Source: an uncultured Collinsella sp.
GTDB lineage: Bacteria > Actinomycetota > Coriobacteriia > Coriobacteriales > Coriobacteriaceae
Direction of reading: 5' to 3'
Length of the DNA stretch: 64,000 nucleotides
Assembly (NCBI GenBank): GCA_900756765.1
Contig: CAAELE010000007.1
Coordinates: 62,001-126,000, forward strand
In this document: positions 26,670-34,391 of the stretch, in pieces
Numbering within the stretch: the stretch's first letter is position 1
Layout of the letters: each line of letters opens with the position of its first letter
Notes under the pieces: generated by a model
Seen by the model: only the letters and a program-made list of their open reading frames with translations
Told to the model about the DNA's origin: nothing
Database searches by the model: none
Program-made: the position numbers and the translations under genes

Positions 26670-27815
26670 ATGGACCTTGCCGACATCCGCCAGACCATCG
26701 ATGGCATCGACACCACGCTCCTCAACAGTTTTGTCGAACGCATGGACATTGCCACCGAGGTCGCCAAATCAAAAATCGAGATGGGCAAGGCCGTCTTCGA
26801 CCCCGCCCGTGAGCGCTCCAAGCTCAACAATCTTGCCGGCCGCGCGCCCGAGCGCTACGAGGCGCAGACCATCACGCTGTTCCGCCTCCTCATGAGCATG
26901 AGCAAGGCCGAGCAGCAGCGCTATATCAACGAGCTCAAGGGCATCACGGTCTCGCAAAAGGCCCACGCCACGGCCGTTCCACTCGACACGCCCTTCCCCC
27001 AGACTGCCAGCGTCGCCTGCCAGGGCGTTGAGGGTGCCTATAGCCAAATCGCCGCGTGCAAGCTCTTTGCCGTGCCCGATATCGCGTTCTTCGATACCTT
27101 CGAAGGTGTCATGCGCGCGGTGCGCGACGGCTTCTGCGAGTTTGGCGTACTGCCCATCGAAAACTCCACCGCGGGCTCGGTCAACGCAGTCTACGACCTG
27201 CTCGCGCAGTTCGACTTCCACATTGTGCGCTCGCTGCGCCTCAAGATCGACCACAACCTGCTCGTCAAGCCTGGCACCAAGCTGCAGGATGTTCGTGAGG
27301 TCTATAGCCACGGTCAGGCCATCGCGCAATGCGCCGGCTATATCGAGGCGCACGATCTGCACGCCACCAAGTATCCCAACACGGCTATGTCGGCCGAGAT
27401 GGTCGCCAACTCCGAGCGCACCGACATCGCCGCCATCGCCTCGCGCAGTTGCGCGGCACTCTACGGTCTGGAGGTGCTGGAGCCCAACATTCAGGACTCG
27501 GACAACAACTACACGCGCTTCGTCGTCATCAGCCGCGAGCCGCGCGTATATCCCGGTGCCAACCGTACCTCGCTCATGATCACAACGGCCAACGAACCGG
27601 GCGCCCTCTATCGCGTGCTCGAGCGCTTCTATGCGCTCAACATCAACCTTATCAAGCTCGAAAGCCGCCCCATCCCCGGGCGCGACTTTGAGTTTATGTT
27701 CTATTTCGATCTGGACTGTCCCTTTGGCAGCAAGGCCCTCGACGACCTGCTCGATTCCATCGATGACGTGTGTGAGAGCTTCACCTACTTTGGCAGCTAT
27801 ACGGAGGTGCTCTAG
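26670..27815 (+). CDS. pheA: bifunctional chorismate mutase / prephenate dehydratase
   Basis: 381 aa. Residues 1-85 are an AroQ-type chorismate mutase (IRQTIDGIDTTLLNSFVERM..VAKSKIEMG). A prephenate dehydratase domain follows (QGVEGAYSQIAA, LPIENSTAGSVNAVYDLL, and a Ser/Thr-rich substrate site). From ~residue 295 there is an ACT domain (TTANEPGALYRVLERF..NLIKLESRP), the usual Phe feedback site. It makes phenylpyruvate from chorismate. ATG 26670 has AAAGGGG at good spacing. Confidence 0.95.
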   Translation: MDLADIRQTIDGIDTTLLNSFVERMDIATEVAKSKIEMGKAVFDPARERSKLNNLAGRAPERYEAQTITLFRLLMSMSKAEQQRYINELKGITVSQKAHATAVPLDTPFPQTASVACQGVEGAYSQIAACKLFAVPDIAFFDTFEGVMRAVRDGFCEFGVLPIENSTAGSVNAVYDLLAQFDFHIVRSLRLKIDHNLLVKPGTKLQDVREVYSHGQAIAQCAGYIEAHDLHATKYPNTAMSAEMVANSERTDIAAIASRSCAALYGLEVLEPNIQDSDNNYTRFVVISREPRVYPGANRTSLMITTANEPGALYRVLERFYALNINLIKLESRPIPGRDFEFMFYFDLDCPFGSKALDDLLDSIDDVCESFTYFGSYTEVL

Positions 27816-29066
27816 ATGACTGACGTCGCCACAACCCGCCCCTACGGCGTGCTGGGCCGCGTGCTGGGCCACAGCTACACTCCGACCATCTACAAGGAGC
27901 TCGCGGGGCTTGAGTACGTGCGCTTTGAGCGCGAGCCCGAAGACCTCGCGGCCTTTATGACCGGCGATGAGTGGGAGGGCACCAACGTGACCATTCCCTA
28001 CAAGCGCGCCGTCATGGACTACCTGGACGAACTGAGCCCGCTGGCCGAGCGCATGGGCAACGTCAACACGATCACGCGTCTGCCCGATGGCCGTCTGCGC
28101 GGCGACAACACCGACTACTTCGGTTTCCAGTGCCTGGTCAAAGAGTTGGGCGTGGAGATTGCCGGCAAGAAGGTCCTCGTGCTCGGATCCACCGGCGGCG
28201 CCGGCACCACGGCAAGCATGGTGCTGGGCGACCTGGGCGCGATCGTGGTGCCTGTGGGACGCGCGAGCGAGGTCAACTACGACAACATCGCACAGCAGTC
28301 CGACGCCGCGTTGCTCGTCAACTGCACGCCTGCCGGTATGTTCCCCCACTGCCCCGACGCGCCTTGCACGCTCGAGGGCCTCGACGCACTCGAGGGCGTC
28401 ATCGATATCGTTTACAACCCTGCCCGCACGGGTCTGATGCTCGAGGCCGAGCGCCGCGGCATCCCCTGCATCGGCGGTTTGCTCATGCTTGTGGCCCAGG
28501 CGGCGCAAGCCGTCGAGCACTATACCGGCCAGGTCACCCCACGCGAGCGCATCCTGGACGTAACGGAGCGTCTATCTCACCGCGAGCAGAACATCGCACT
28601 GATCGGCATGCCGGGCTCGGGCAAAACCCGCGTGGGTGAGCAGATCGCCCTGCTCACCGGCCGCGAGCACATCGACCTGGACCGCGCCCTCGAGGAGCGT
28701 CTGGGCATGCCTTGCGCCGACTTTATCGTCGAGCGCGGCGAGCCGGCCTTCCGCGAGCAGGAGACGGCGGCCCTGGCCGACATCTCCAAGCGCAGCGGCC
28801 TGGTGCTTTCCACCGGCGGCGGCGTCGTCACGCGAGACGAGAACTACCCGCTGCTGCACCAGAACAGCCAGATTGTGATGCTCAACCGTAAGCTCGATGA
28901 GCTCGCCCACAAGGGCCGTCCCATCACCGCCCGCGACGGTATCGACAAGCTGGCCGAGCAGCGCATGCCGCGCTACCGCGCCTGGGCCGACTACATCATC
29001 GACTCACGCGACTGCGCAGCCAACACCGCCCGAGCCCTCCTCGACACGCTCCCACCCGCTCTCTAA
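27816..29066 (+). CDS. aroE/aroK: fused shikimate dehydrogenase-shikimate kinase (AroE-AroK)
   Basis: 416 aa. Residues 1-~250 are shikimate dehydrogenase: GHSYTPTIYKE (substrate Ser), TNVTIPYK with the catalytic Lys, GDNTDYFGF with the catalytic Asp, and the NADP loop GSTGGAGTTAS. Residues ~260-416 are shikimate kinase: Walker A GMPGSGKTRVG, the shikimate-binding DLDRALEERLG, FIVERGEPAFREQE, and STGGGVVTR. It therefore catalyses dehydroshikimate to shikimate 3-phosphate in one chain. The start directly follows the pheA stop with GGAGG 9 nt upstream. The reading frame is continuous, so this is a true fusion. Confidence 0.94.
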   Translation: MTDVATTRPYGVLGRVLGHSYTPTIYKELAGLEYVRFEREPEDLAAFMTGDEWEGTNVTIPYKRAVMDYLDELSPLAERMGNVNTITRLPDGRLRGDNTDYFGFQCLVKELGVEIAGKKVLVLGSTGGAGTTASMVLGDLGAIVVPVGRASEVNYDNIAQQSDAALLVNCTPAGMFPHCPDAPCTLEGLDALEGVIDIVYNPARTGLMLEAERRGIPCIGGLLMLVAQAAQAVEHYTGQVTPRERILDVTERLSHREQNIALIGMPGSGKTRVGEQIALLTGREHIDLDRALEERLGMPCADFIVERGEPAFREQETAALADISKRSGLVLSTGGGVVTRDENYPLLHQNSQIVMLNRKLDELAHKGRPITARDGIDKLAEQRMPRYRAWADYIIDSRDCAANTARALLDTLPPAL

Positions 29067-29068
29067 CC

Positions 29069-29109
29069 AAAACCACCACAAAGGGGCCAGGCACCTTTGT
29101 GGTGGTTTT
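29069..29109. repeat. ACCACCACA palindrome, copy 1
   Basis: AAAACCACCACAAAGG (29069-29084) and CCTTTGTGGTGGTTTT (29094-29109) are perfect 16-bp inverted arms around GGCCAGGCA. A second copy with the same core lies at 59463-59502. It sits between aroEK and aroQ and, with its T4 end, could attenuate transcription into aroQ. Confidence 0.85.
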
Positions 29110-29151
29110 CCGTTCCACCTCACCGCCCGCCCAGCCACAAAGGAAGCAACC

Positions 29152-29589
29152 ATGAAAGCTCTCGTCATCAACGGACCCAACCTCAACATGCTCGGCATTC
29201 GCGAGCCGGGCATCTACGGCAGTGACAACTACGACCGCTTGGTCCAAATCTGCAAGGAGGCCGGCGCCGCACAGGGCTTCGACGAGGTCGAGGTCTTCCA
29301 GTCCAACCACGAGGGCAGTATCGTCGACAAGATCCAGGAGGCATACGGCAAGGTCGACGGCATCGTCATCAACCCGGCGGCTTACACGCACACGAGCGTG
29401 GCGATCCTGGACGCCCTCAAGGCCGTCGCTATCCCTGCCGTAGAGGTCCACATCAGTGCCGTCGAGACGCGCGAGGACTTCCGCCAGGTAAGCTACGCCC
29501 GCCTGGCCTGCTTTGCCACCATCACCGGCGAAGGCCTCCAGGGCTACGCCCATGCGTTGGAGCTGCTGAAAGAGCATCTGCTACACTAA
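29152..29589 (+). CDS. aroQ: type II 3-dehydroquinate dehydratase
   Basis: 145 aa. The enzyme dehydrates 3-dehydroquinate to 3-dehydroshikimate. Typical residues are NGPNLNMLGIREPGIYG with the catalytic Tyr, QSNHEGSIVDKIQEA, INPAAYTHTSVAILDAL with the catalytic His, and VEVHISAV. The start at 29152 has AAAGGAAG upstream. It is the last gene of the aro cluster. Confidence 0.96.
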   Translation: MKALVINGPNLNMLGIREPGIYGSDNYDRLVQICKEAGAAQGFDEVEVFQSNHEGSIVDKIQEAYGKVDGIVINPAAYTHTSVAILDALKAVAIPAVEVHISAVETREDFRQVSYARLACFATITGEGLQGYAHALELLKEHLLH

Positions 29590-29667
29590 TCCAAGGGACA
29601 AAATAATCAGGTTTGTTTGTCCCAAAACTTAAGTAACTGTTCGATTGACATACTAAGGAGCATATCC

Positions 29668-30792
29668 ATGTCCCAGTACGATTACCTCGTCGTCGGTGCC
29701 GGCCTTTCGGGCGCCGTCTTTGCCAACGCCGCCAAGCGCGCCGGCAAGTCGGTCCTGGTTATCGACCGCCGCGATCACATCGCCGGCAACATCTACACCG
29801 AGGACGTCGAGGGCATCCAGGTCCACCGCTACGGCGCGCACATCTTCCACACCTCCATGAAGGACGTCTGGGACTACGTCAACCGCTTCGCCGAGTTCAA
29901 CAACTACGTCAACTCGCCGGTCGCCAACTTCCACGGCAACATGTACAACATGCCCTTCAACATGAACACCTTCGCCAAGATGTGGCCAGGCGTCGTCACG
30001 CCGGCAGACGCCAAGGCCAAGATCGCCGAGCAGGTGGCCGCCGAGAACATCGGCGAGCCGGCCAACCTGGAGGAGCAGGCGCTGTCCCTCGTGGGCCGCG
30101 ACATCTTCGAGACGCTCGTGAAGGGCTACACCGAGAAGCAGTGGGGCCGCGACTGCCGCGACCTGCCCGCGAGCATCATCAAGCGCCTCCCCTGCCGCTT
30201 TACCTACGACAACAACTACTTCAACGACCGCTACCAGGGCATCCCCATGGGCGGCTACACCAAGATGGTCGCCAACATGCTCGGGGGCGTCGAGGTGCGT
30301 TGCGGCGTGGAGTACAAGGAGCTGGCCGCCGCCGAGCCCGATATCGCCGCCAAGACGATCTACTGCGGCCCCATCGATGCGTTCTACGACTTTAAGCTGG
30401 GCACGCTGGAGTACCGCAGCCTGCGCTTTGAGACCGAGACGCTCGACGAGCAGGACCACCAGGGCGTGGCCGTGGTCAACTACACCGAGCGCGAGATCCC
30501 CTACACGCGCATCATCGAGCACAAGCACTTTGAGTTTGGCACGCAGGACAAGACCGTCATCACGCGCGAGTACCCGGCCGACTGGAAGCCCGGCGACGAG
30601 CCCTACTACCCCATCAACGACGCCAAGAACGAGGCCCTGTACAAGCAGTACGAGGAGCTGGCGGCGCAGGAGGGCGACGTGATCTTCGCCGGTCGCCTGG
30701 GCGGCTACAAGTACTACGACATGGACAAGGCCATCGCCGCGGCCTTCGAGCTCGTCCGCAACGAGCTGGGCATGGAGCCGACGGAGGCGTAA
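29668..30792 (+). CDS. glf: UDP-galactopyranose mutase
   Basis: 374 aa. The FAD-dependent enzyme interconverts UDP-galactopyranose and UDP-galactofuranose, supplying galactofuranose for cell-surface glycans. YLVVGAGLSGAVFANAAKR is the FAD-binding motif, RRDHIAGNIYTE the second flavin segment. HRYGAHIFHTS, TEKQWGRDCRDLP and the C-terminal GRLGGYKYYDMD are family signatures. The ATG at 29668 has AAGGAG 7-8 nt upstream; the longer frame to 29617 is unsupported. A strong terminator follows. Confidence 0.96.
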   Translation: MSQYDYLVVGAGLSGAVFANAAKRAGKSVLVIDRRDHIAGNIYTEDVEGIQVHRYGAHIFHTSMKDVWDYVNRFAEFNNYVNSPVANFHGNMYNMPFNMNTFAKMWPGVVTPADAKAKIAEQVAAENIGEPANLEEQALSLVGRDIFETLVKGYTEKQWGRDCRDLPASIIKRLPCRFTYDNNYFNDRYQGIPMGGYTKMVANMLGGVEVRCGVEYKELAAAEPDIAAKTIYCGPIDAFYDFKLGTLEYRSLRFETETLDEQDHQGVAVVNYTEREIPYTRIIEHKHFEFGTQDKTVITREYPADWKPGDEPYYPINDAKNEALYKQYEELAAQEGDVIFAGRLGGYKYYDMDKAIAAAFELVRNELGMEPTEA

Positions 30793-30844
30793 GGGTCCAA
30801 AACGGACCTCTGCGCGAGCCGAAAACAGCACAAGCAGGCACGCC

Positions 30845-30885
30845 AACGCCGGCAGGAGCAATTTCGCCCCTGCCGGCGTTTTTGT
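30845..30885 (+). terminator. Rho-independent terminator of glf
   Basis: AACGCCGGCAGG (30845-30856) pairs with CCTGCCGGCGTT (30869-30880), followed by TTTTTG. A near-perfect 12-bp stem. Confidence 0.92.
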
Positions 30886-30964
30886 ATCGAGACGGAATTG
30901 GCTATTCTGTCCATTATCTAGCCGATGATATGAGTGGACACGCCCTGCCACAGAGACAAAAACT

Positions 30965-31087
30965 GGAAGTATGCGGCAAATTCAAAACTTGCCGAGCACA
31001 CCGGGAAGCCGCAACGCCTCTACCTGCGGTTTCTCTGCGCGAAAAGGGCGGTGTGCTCTTGGGTTCCGGAATTTGCCGCACACTTCC
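30965..31087. repeat. terminal-inverted-repeat element E1 (~123 bp)
   Basis: The left end GGAAGTATGCGGCAAATTC matches the complement of the right end GGAATTTGCCGCACACTTCC (31068-31087). A central ACCTGCGGTTT starts 57 bp from the left end, as in E2 and E3. There is no coding potential. The whole stretch from 30886 to 31429 holds only E1, E2, a hairpin and the flanking repeat; I see no gene in it. Confidence 0.75.
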
Positions 31088-31100
31088 GACGGGCGGTTCC

Positions 31101-31221
31101 GGAAGTGCGGGGAAAAATCAAGATCGGCCGACCAGACCCTGGTTTTACGCTTACGCGACCTGCGGTTTTGTTGCAAAAAATCTAGTTGTGCTCGGCAAGT
31201 TTCGATTTTCCCCGCACTTCC
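31101..31221. repeat. terminal-inverted-repeat element E2 (~121 bp)
   Basis: GGAAGTGCGGGGAAAA at the left end and TTTTCCCCGCACTTCC at the right end are perfect 16-bp inverted repeats. The central ACCTGCGGTTT begins 57 bp in. It forms the first part of the 301-bp direct repeat that flanks the toxin-antitoxin module. Confidence 0.85.
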
Positions 31222-31298
31222 GAAAACGACAATAAGAAAACCCACTGTCATTAAGCGAAAACGCGACAAATACCCTTTGGAAAGCAGTCCCTAAAACG

Positions 31299-31324
31299 CG
31301 GAAACCGCCTTTCGGCGGTTTCCG
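31299..31324 (-). terminator. terminator of the mqsRA / secB-remnant unit
   Basis: CGGAAACCGCC (31299-31309) pairs with GGCGGTTTCCG (31314-31324); on the minus strand it is followed by CGTTTTAGGG. The equivalent hairpin in the right direct repeat is near 32731-32752. Confidence 0.65.
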
Positions 31325-31429
31325 CGGACCAAGCCGGACGCACCGTCGCAAGGCCTCATCACAGTTGGAACTTTAAGAAATAACCCAATCCCAGTCAATC
31401 ATTATCCAAATGGAACGACAACGGTCGAG

Positions 31430-31690
31430 TTAAATAGAAAAGCTGATCTGCGGCAGGTAAAGTGGCCCCCATACTCCGCCAGCAGCAACATTCTCAATAA
31501 TGCCCTTTGCATAGGAATACAGGTCTTGCATGCCGAAGCTAAGCGCCTCCCTATCAAATGCCTCGTCGTCTAAATCAGACGGAGCACGATAGATACCGGA
31601 CACGGATATTTCGGAACGGTAATAGTGCCCCTCATCACTGGGAATGAGCTCTATGACGAGGTTGAGCTGCTGAAATCCGTAGCCAAGCCG
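31430..31690 (-). pseudogene. 3' half of a SecB-like chaperone gene (remnant of a toxin-antitoxin-chaperone module)
   Basis: A reading frame without a start codon runs from a TGA at 31709-31711 to the TAA at 31430. About 78 residues are recognisable: LNLVIELIP and HYYRSEISVSGIY (two beta strands), then LSFGMQDLYSYAKGIIENV, AGGVWGPLYLPQISF. This matches the C-terminal half of SecB in order (..GIF.., PYARE-I--L, G-FP-L-LAPVNF). The first two strands of SecB are missing. The frame differs from mqsA, whose last ~12 codons read through the same bases. In mqsRA/higBA-type toxin-antitoxin-chaperone systems a SecB-like protein stabilises the antitoxin. I infer a deletion that joined mqsA to the 3' part of secB. 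Confidence 0.7.
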
Positions 31691-32070
31691 AGATATCTGC
31701 GGACCTCAGGAACATCGCGAATGAGCCTCATAAGGGTATTGGCAGTAATAGATTGTTGCGATGCGCCGTTCTCCCAACGAGAGGCCGTGGGCTTCGAAAC
31801 CCCTAAGACCGACTCAAAATCATGCTGTGTTAAGCCGAGATCTGAGCGCAAATGCTTTATTTCCGAGGGAGATAGAAGCTCATGAGCCTTGGCGTATTGC
31901 GCGGCAAGCGCATGGGCGAGCTTAGTCGCCTCCGCAGCGGTCATTTCATCGTTGCCACACTCGCAAACATAATGCTCAATTCCTTTTACGGTAATTTTCT
32001 CGCCACGGTAAGTTTCAGTCATTGGCGCCGTGGTAAATTGCATTTCTTTGCCACATTCCATGCAACGCAT
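31651..32070 (-). CDS. mqsA: MqsA-type antitoxin (YgiT zinc finger + HTH)
   Basis: 139 aa. An N-terminal zinc finger (MRCMECGKEM...HYVCECGN, two CxxC pairs in YgiT style) is joined to an XRE-like helix-turn-helix (RSDLGLTQHDFESVLGVSKPTASRWENG). Such antitoxins bind the MqsR toxin through the zinc domain and repress the operon through the HTH. The start at 32070 follows AAAGGAGGAG. The last ~12 residues (Ser/Thr-rich) read out of frame through SecB-like sequence, so the native C-terminus, which in chaperone-dependent antitoxins carries the chaperone-addiction segment, seems lost. Confidence 0.85.
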   Translation of the reverse strand: MRCMECGKEMQFTTAPMTETYRGEKITVKGIEHYVCECGNDEMTAAEATKLAHALAAQYAKAHELLSPSEIKHLRSDLGLTQHDFESVLGVSKPTASRWENGASQQSITANTLMRLIRDVPEVRRYLGLATDFSSSTSS

Positions 32071-32080
32071 GACTCCTCCT

Positions 32081-32428
32081 TTAATGAATGTATCCATCGA
32101 TGTTCGCAGACAAAACGTTTAAATGCGCATTGCCTTCGGAATCAATTGAAAACTTAACGTACCAATCCTCGCATTCAAAACCTTGGCACACGTAGACATC
32201 TGCGTAAACATCATGCAGAGGCCCATCCATATCGAGCGCGATGGATTTTCTAAAATCGTCAGGCTTCAGATAATCAAATAGGTCAGCAAGGAAATAATCG
32301 ATGTCCAAATAACCAAACTGATTCATCAGGTGTCTGCGCACCCTACCATTTACAATCATCTTTCCCGAGCGAGCCAAAGACTTCGCTTCGTCAAGTGAAT
32401 ATGTCGGTCGGAGCTTGGTTCGATTCAT
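32081..32428 (-). CDS. mqsR: MqsR-family toxin (RelE/GCU-specific-ribonuclease fold)
   Basis: 115 aa. The pattern is YSLDEAKSLARSGKMIVNGR, then LKPDDFRKSIALDMDG..HDVYADVYVCQGFECEDWYVKF, which follows E. coli MqsR (AKKLV..G, L...DF.KSM......WQDVY.P.......YLK). MqsR is a ribosome-independent mRNA interferase of the RelE fold. The start at 32428 has AAGGGG 5 nt upstream. The toxin gene precedes the antitoxin gene with a 10-nt gap, the normal mqsRA order. Catalytic residues were not verified by alignment. Confidence 0.82.
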   Translation of the reverse strand: MNRTKLRPTYSLDEAKSLARSGKMIVNGRVRRHLMNQFGYLDIDYFLADLFDYLKPDDFRKSIALDMDGPLHDVYADVYVCQGFECEDWYVKFSIDSEGNAHLNVLSANIDGYIH

Positions 32429-32439
32429 AACCACCCCTT

Positions 32440-32458
32440 AGTTAGCATAATGCTAACT
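32440..32458. promoter_or_regulatory. palindromic operator of mqsRA
   Basis: AGTTAGCAT-A-ATGCTAACT is a perfect 9-bp inverted repeat centred 20 bp before the mqsR start. On the minus strand TTGGCA (32472-32477) lies upstream at promoter distance, so the palindrome would cover the -10 region. Autorepression through the MqsA HTH is the expected use. Confidence 0.7.
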
Positions 32459-32533
32459 ATATTCGTCTTGTTGCCAATTGGCAACTCATTATGGCGTTCC
32501 AGTTAAGAGTATTGCCACATTATGGGACTATCC

Positions 32534-32832
32534 GGAAGTGCGGGGTAAAACCGAGATCGGCCGACCAGACCCCGGTTTTACGCTTCCGCGACCTGCGGTT
32601 TTTGTTGCCAAAAATCGGGTTGCGCTCGGCGATTTCCGATTTTTACCCGCACTTCCGAAATACGCGATATAAATCCGCTGTCCTAAAGCGAAAACGTGAC
32701 AAATATCCTTTGGAAAACAACCCCTAAACGCAAAAACCGCCTTTCGGCGGCTTCCACGGACCAAGCCGGACGTACCGTCGCAAGGCCTCATCACAATTCA
32801 CACTCTAGGGAAATACACAGTCCCGGTCAATC
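32534..32832. repeat. ~300-bp direct repeat, right copy (contains element E3, 32534-32656)
   Basis: This is the second copy of 31101-31401. It begins with E3: ends GGAAGTGCGGGGTAAAA and TTTTTACCCGCACTTCC, central ACCTGCGGTTT again exactly 57 bp in. The conserved CCGCCTTTCGGCGG hairpin and the CGTCGCAAGGCCTCATCACA block follow. Between 32833 and 33250 I see only a terminator hairpin; a 78-codon minus frame at 32834-33070 has no support as a gene. Confidence 0.85.
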
Positions 32833-32973
32833 CTCAGCCAGGAATCCGTTGCAAATTAGGACCGGGGAAATGAGTGTCAGAAAAGTTACATGCGTGCAGA
32901 AAAACACCCACAATTTCGCCTTTTCCCAATTGAGATGTAAGTTTTGACAGGCGAATCTTACATGCAAACAAAA

Positions 32974-32997
32974 AGAGGGCCGACGCATCAACCCTCT
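32974..32997 (-). terminator. terminator downstream of the Abi gene
   Basis: AGAGGG (32974-32979) pairs with CCCTCT (32992-32997), followed on the minus strand by TTTTTGTTTG. It is ~250 nt beyond the Abi stop; the intervening DNA shows no gene. Confidence 0.55.
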
Positions 32998-33250
32998 TCA
33001 GGTGTCGCCCGAAGGCTTCCACCGCAATTGACTTTATTCTAGTCGATCTCCTTAGCTTGTCTACGGTCACGTCTTTCAGCGAAGACCTCCAAGCCGAGAC
33101 GCCATAAAAATAGGGGATGCCCTCCCTTGGGAAGGAACCCCCTTACAAAACTTTGGCCTTAACAAGCAGGCTTCTGTTTTTCATTGTGCGACTATGATAG
33201 CTCAAGCATTACTCTCGAACCGCCACAAATTCGCCCCCACAAATTCGCCG

Positions 33251-34222
33251 TTAATCAATGACTGCGGGAAACCACGCATTGATTACCTTTGCAAGAAATT
33301 CAAATCCCGTTGACACTTGAAGATTGCCGCAATAGTAATCTACATGCTTGTTCATTCTCTCAACAAAAAGCGCCAAGCTATCTGCCCGATGTTCGGAAAC
33401 GCCCTTTGAGGCCAACTTCCTGTGCGCATACAGCGTCGTAACGATTTGCTGCATGCGATCATTCGACATTTTTGCTCTGCGCTGACCGGGTCCAATACCA
33501 GAAACACCTGAAAGCTCTTGCATTACGTCGTGCCTTGGCTCATAAATGGGCTTTCCGGCACTCAGATTATTTAAGATACAGTTGTTGTGTGCGCATGCAT
33601 TTCTTAACGACTTGACCGCCTGAAATATATAAAACTCATTAAGCATCTCGCGGTCATTGAACCTTTTGGCACAGAACTTATAAAAATAGAGAAAAGAGCC
33701 GAAGGAAACGACTTCGATAAACGCCCACGCGGGGAAACCGAAATCATCGTATTTAGCAATCAGCCCACCAGTGTAGGGACTGTTCTTGCATCTAAGAATC
33801 TCATCCTTGAGCGAATTGCACAGCGTTCCATCAGGTTTCATGCCATCGTAGGAGGAAATGAACTCCGAGACGACCGCATAGCCGTCCTCCCCCTCCGTCT
33901 CGATTCGCTTCAAGAGCTTGACCTTTGCGAAATGTTCTACATCGAGCGTAAGCGGCAGCATTTCATAACGAAGAAGCATGTCAACAATCGATAAATCGAC
34001 CAGCATTTTGAAATCTAGATTTGCATACTCTCCCTTGCGGGTTCCTTCTTCAACTTTAGGAAACCCAAGTCGATAAGCACGCAGGCGAAAATAATTGCTG
34101 TTCTTCTCCAGATAGGCTCTAGCATCGTCTTCGTTCATCAGCGAGAAATGGACACCTCTCGATTTGAGGTGATCAATCTGCTCGGACGCCGTAAGCCACG
34201 GCTTTCTATTGGCGTCGGTCAT
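33251..34222 (-). CDS. Abi_2 (AbiD/AbiF-like) abortive-infection protein
   Basis: 323 aa. The N-terminal KPWLTASEQIDHLKSRGVHF..DDARAYLEKNSNYFRLRAYR and the central LVDLSIVDMLLRYEMLPLTLDVEHFAKVKLLKRI follow Abi_2 family proteins. SLRNACAHNN gives the R-x4-H motif of HEPN ribonuclease-like folds. Family members abort phage infection by damaging host or phage RNA. The ATG at 34222 has GGAGATCTG upstream; the longer frame to 34309 lacks a site. It lies in the AT-rich island, divergent from the next gene. Confidence 0.85.
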   Translation of the reverse strand: MTDANRKPWLTASEQIDHLKSRGVHFSLMNEDDARAYLEKNSNYFRLRAYRLGFPKVEEGTRKGEYANLDFKMLVDLSIVDMLLRYEMLPLTLDVEHFAKVKLLKRIETEGEDGYAVVSEFISSYDGMKPDGTLCNSLKDEILRCKNSPYTGGLIAKYDDFGFPAWAFIEVVSFGSFLYFYKFCAKRFNDREMLNEFYIFQAVKSLRNACAHNNCILNNLSAGKPIYEPRHDVMQELSGVSGIGPGQRRAKMSNDRMQQIVTTLYAHRKLASKGVSEHRADSLALFVERMNKHVDYYCGNLQVSTGFEFLAKVINAWFPAVID

Positions 34223-34391
34223 CAGATCTCCAATCTCATAAATAGGCTCGGACTCTAATAGTAACGCGCTAAATCGATGAAGCAAAAGGAGGCCGACGTG
34301 GGCACTCACAACAAAATTACAGCAAAACGAAAATGTGGCCCAACCCCTCGCTTTGCCGTCGAGTCAATATGATAATAAACAACATACAACG

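Larger units (their letters stand above)
31101..31401. repeat. ~300-bp direct repeat, left copy
   Basis: The sequence from element E2 through AAGCGAAAACG, CCTTTGGAAA, the CCGCCTTTCGGCGG hairpin, ACCAAGCCGGACG and CGTCGCAAGGCCTCATCACA to CAGTCAATC recurs in the same order and orientation at 32534-32832. The two copies frame the mqsRA module and are clearly diverged (many single-base differences). Confidence 0.85.

Noticed and set aside
26769..28520. 583-codon minus-strand frame opposite pheA and aroEK
   Set aside because: Shadow frame caused by third-position GC bias.
31651..31690. Programmed frameshift joining mqsA to the SecB-like frame
   Set aside because: No slippery heptamer or downstream pseudoknot is apparent at the junction, and the first half of SecB is missing, so deletion is simpler.
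32834..33070. 78-codon minus-strand frame in the gap before the Abi gene
   Set aside because: No ribosome site, overlaps a terminator hairpin and gives no recognisable protein features.
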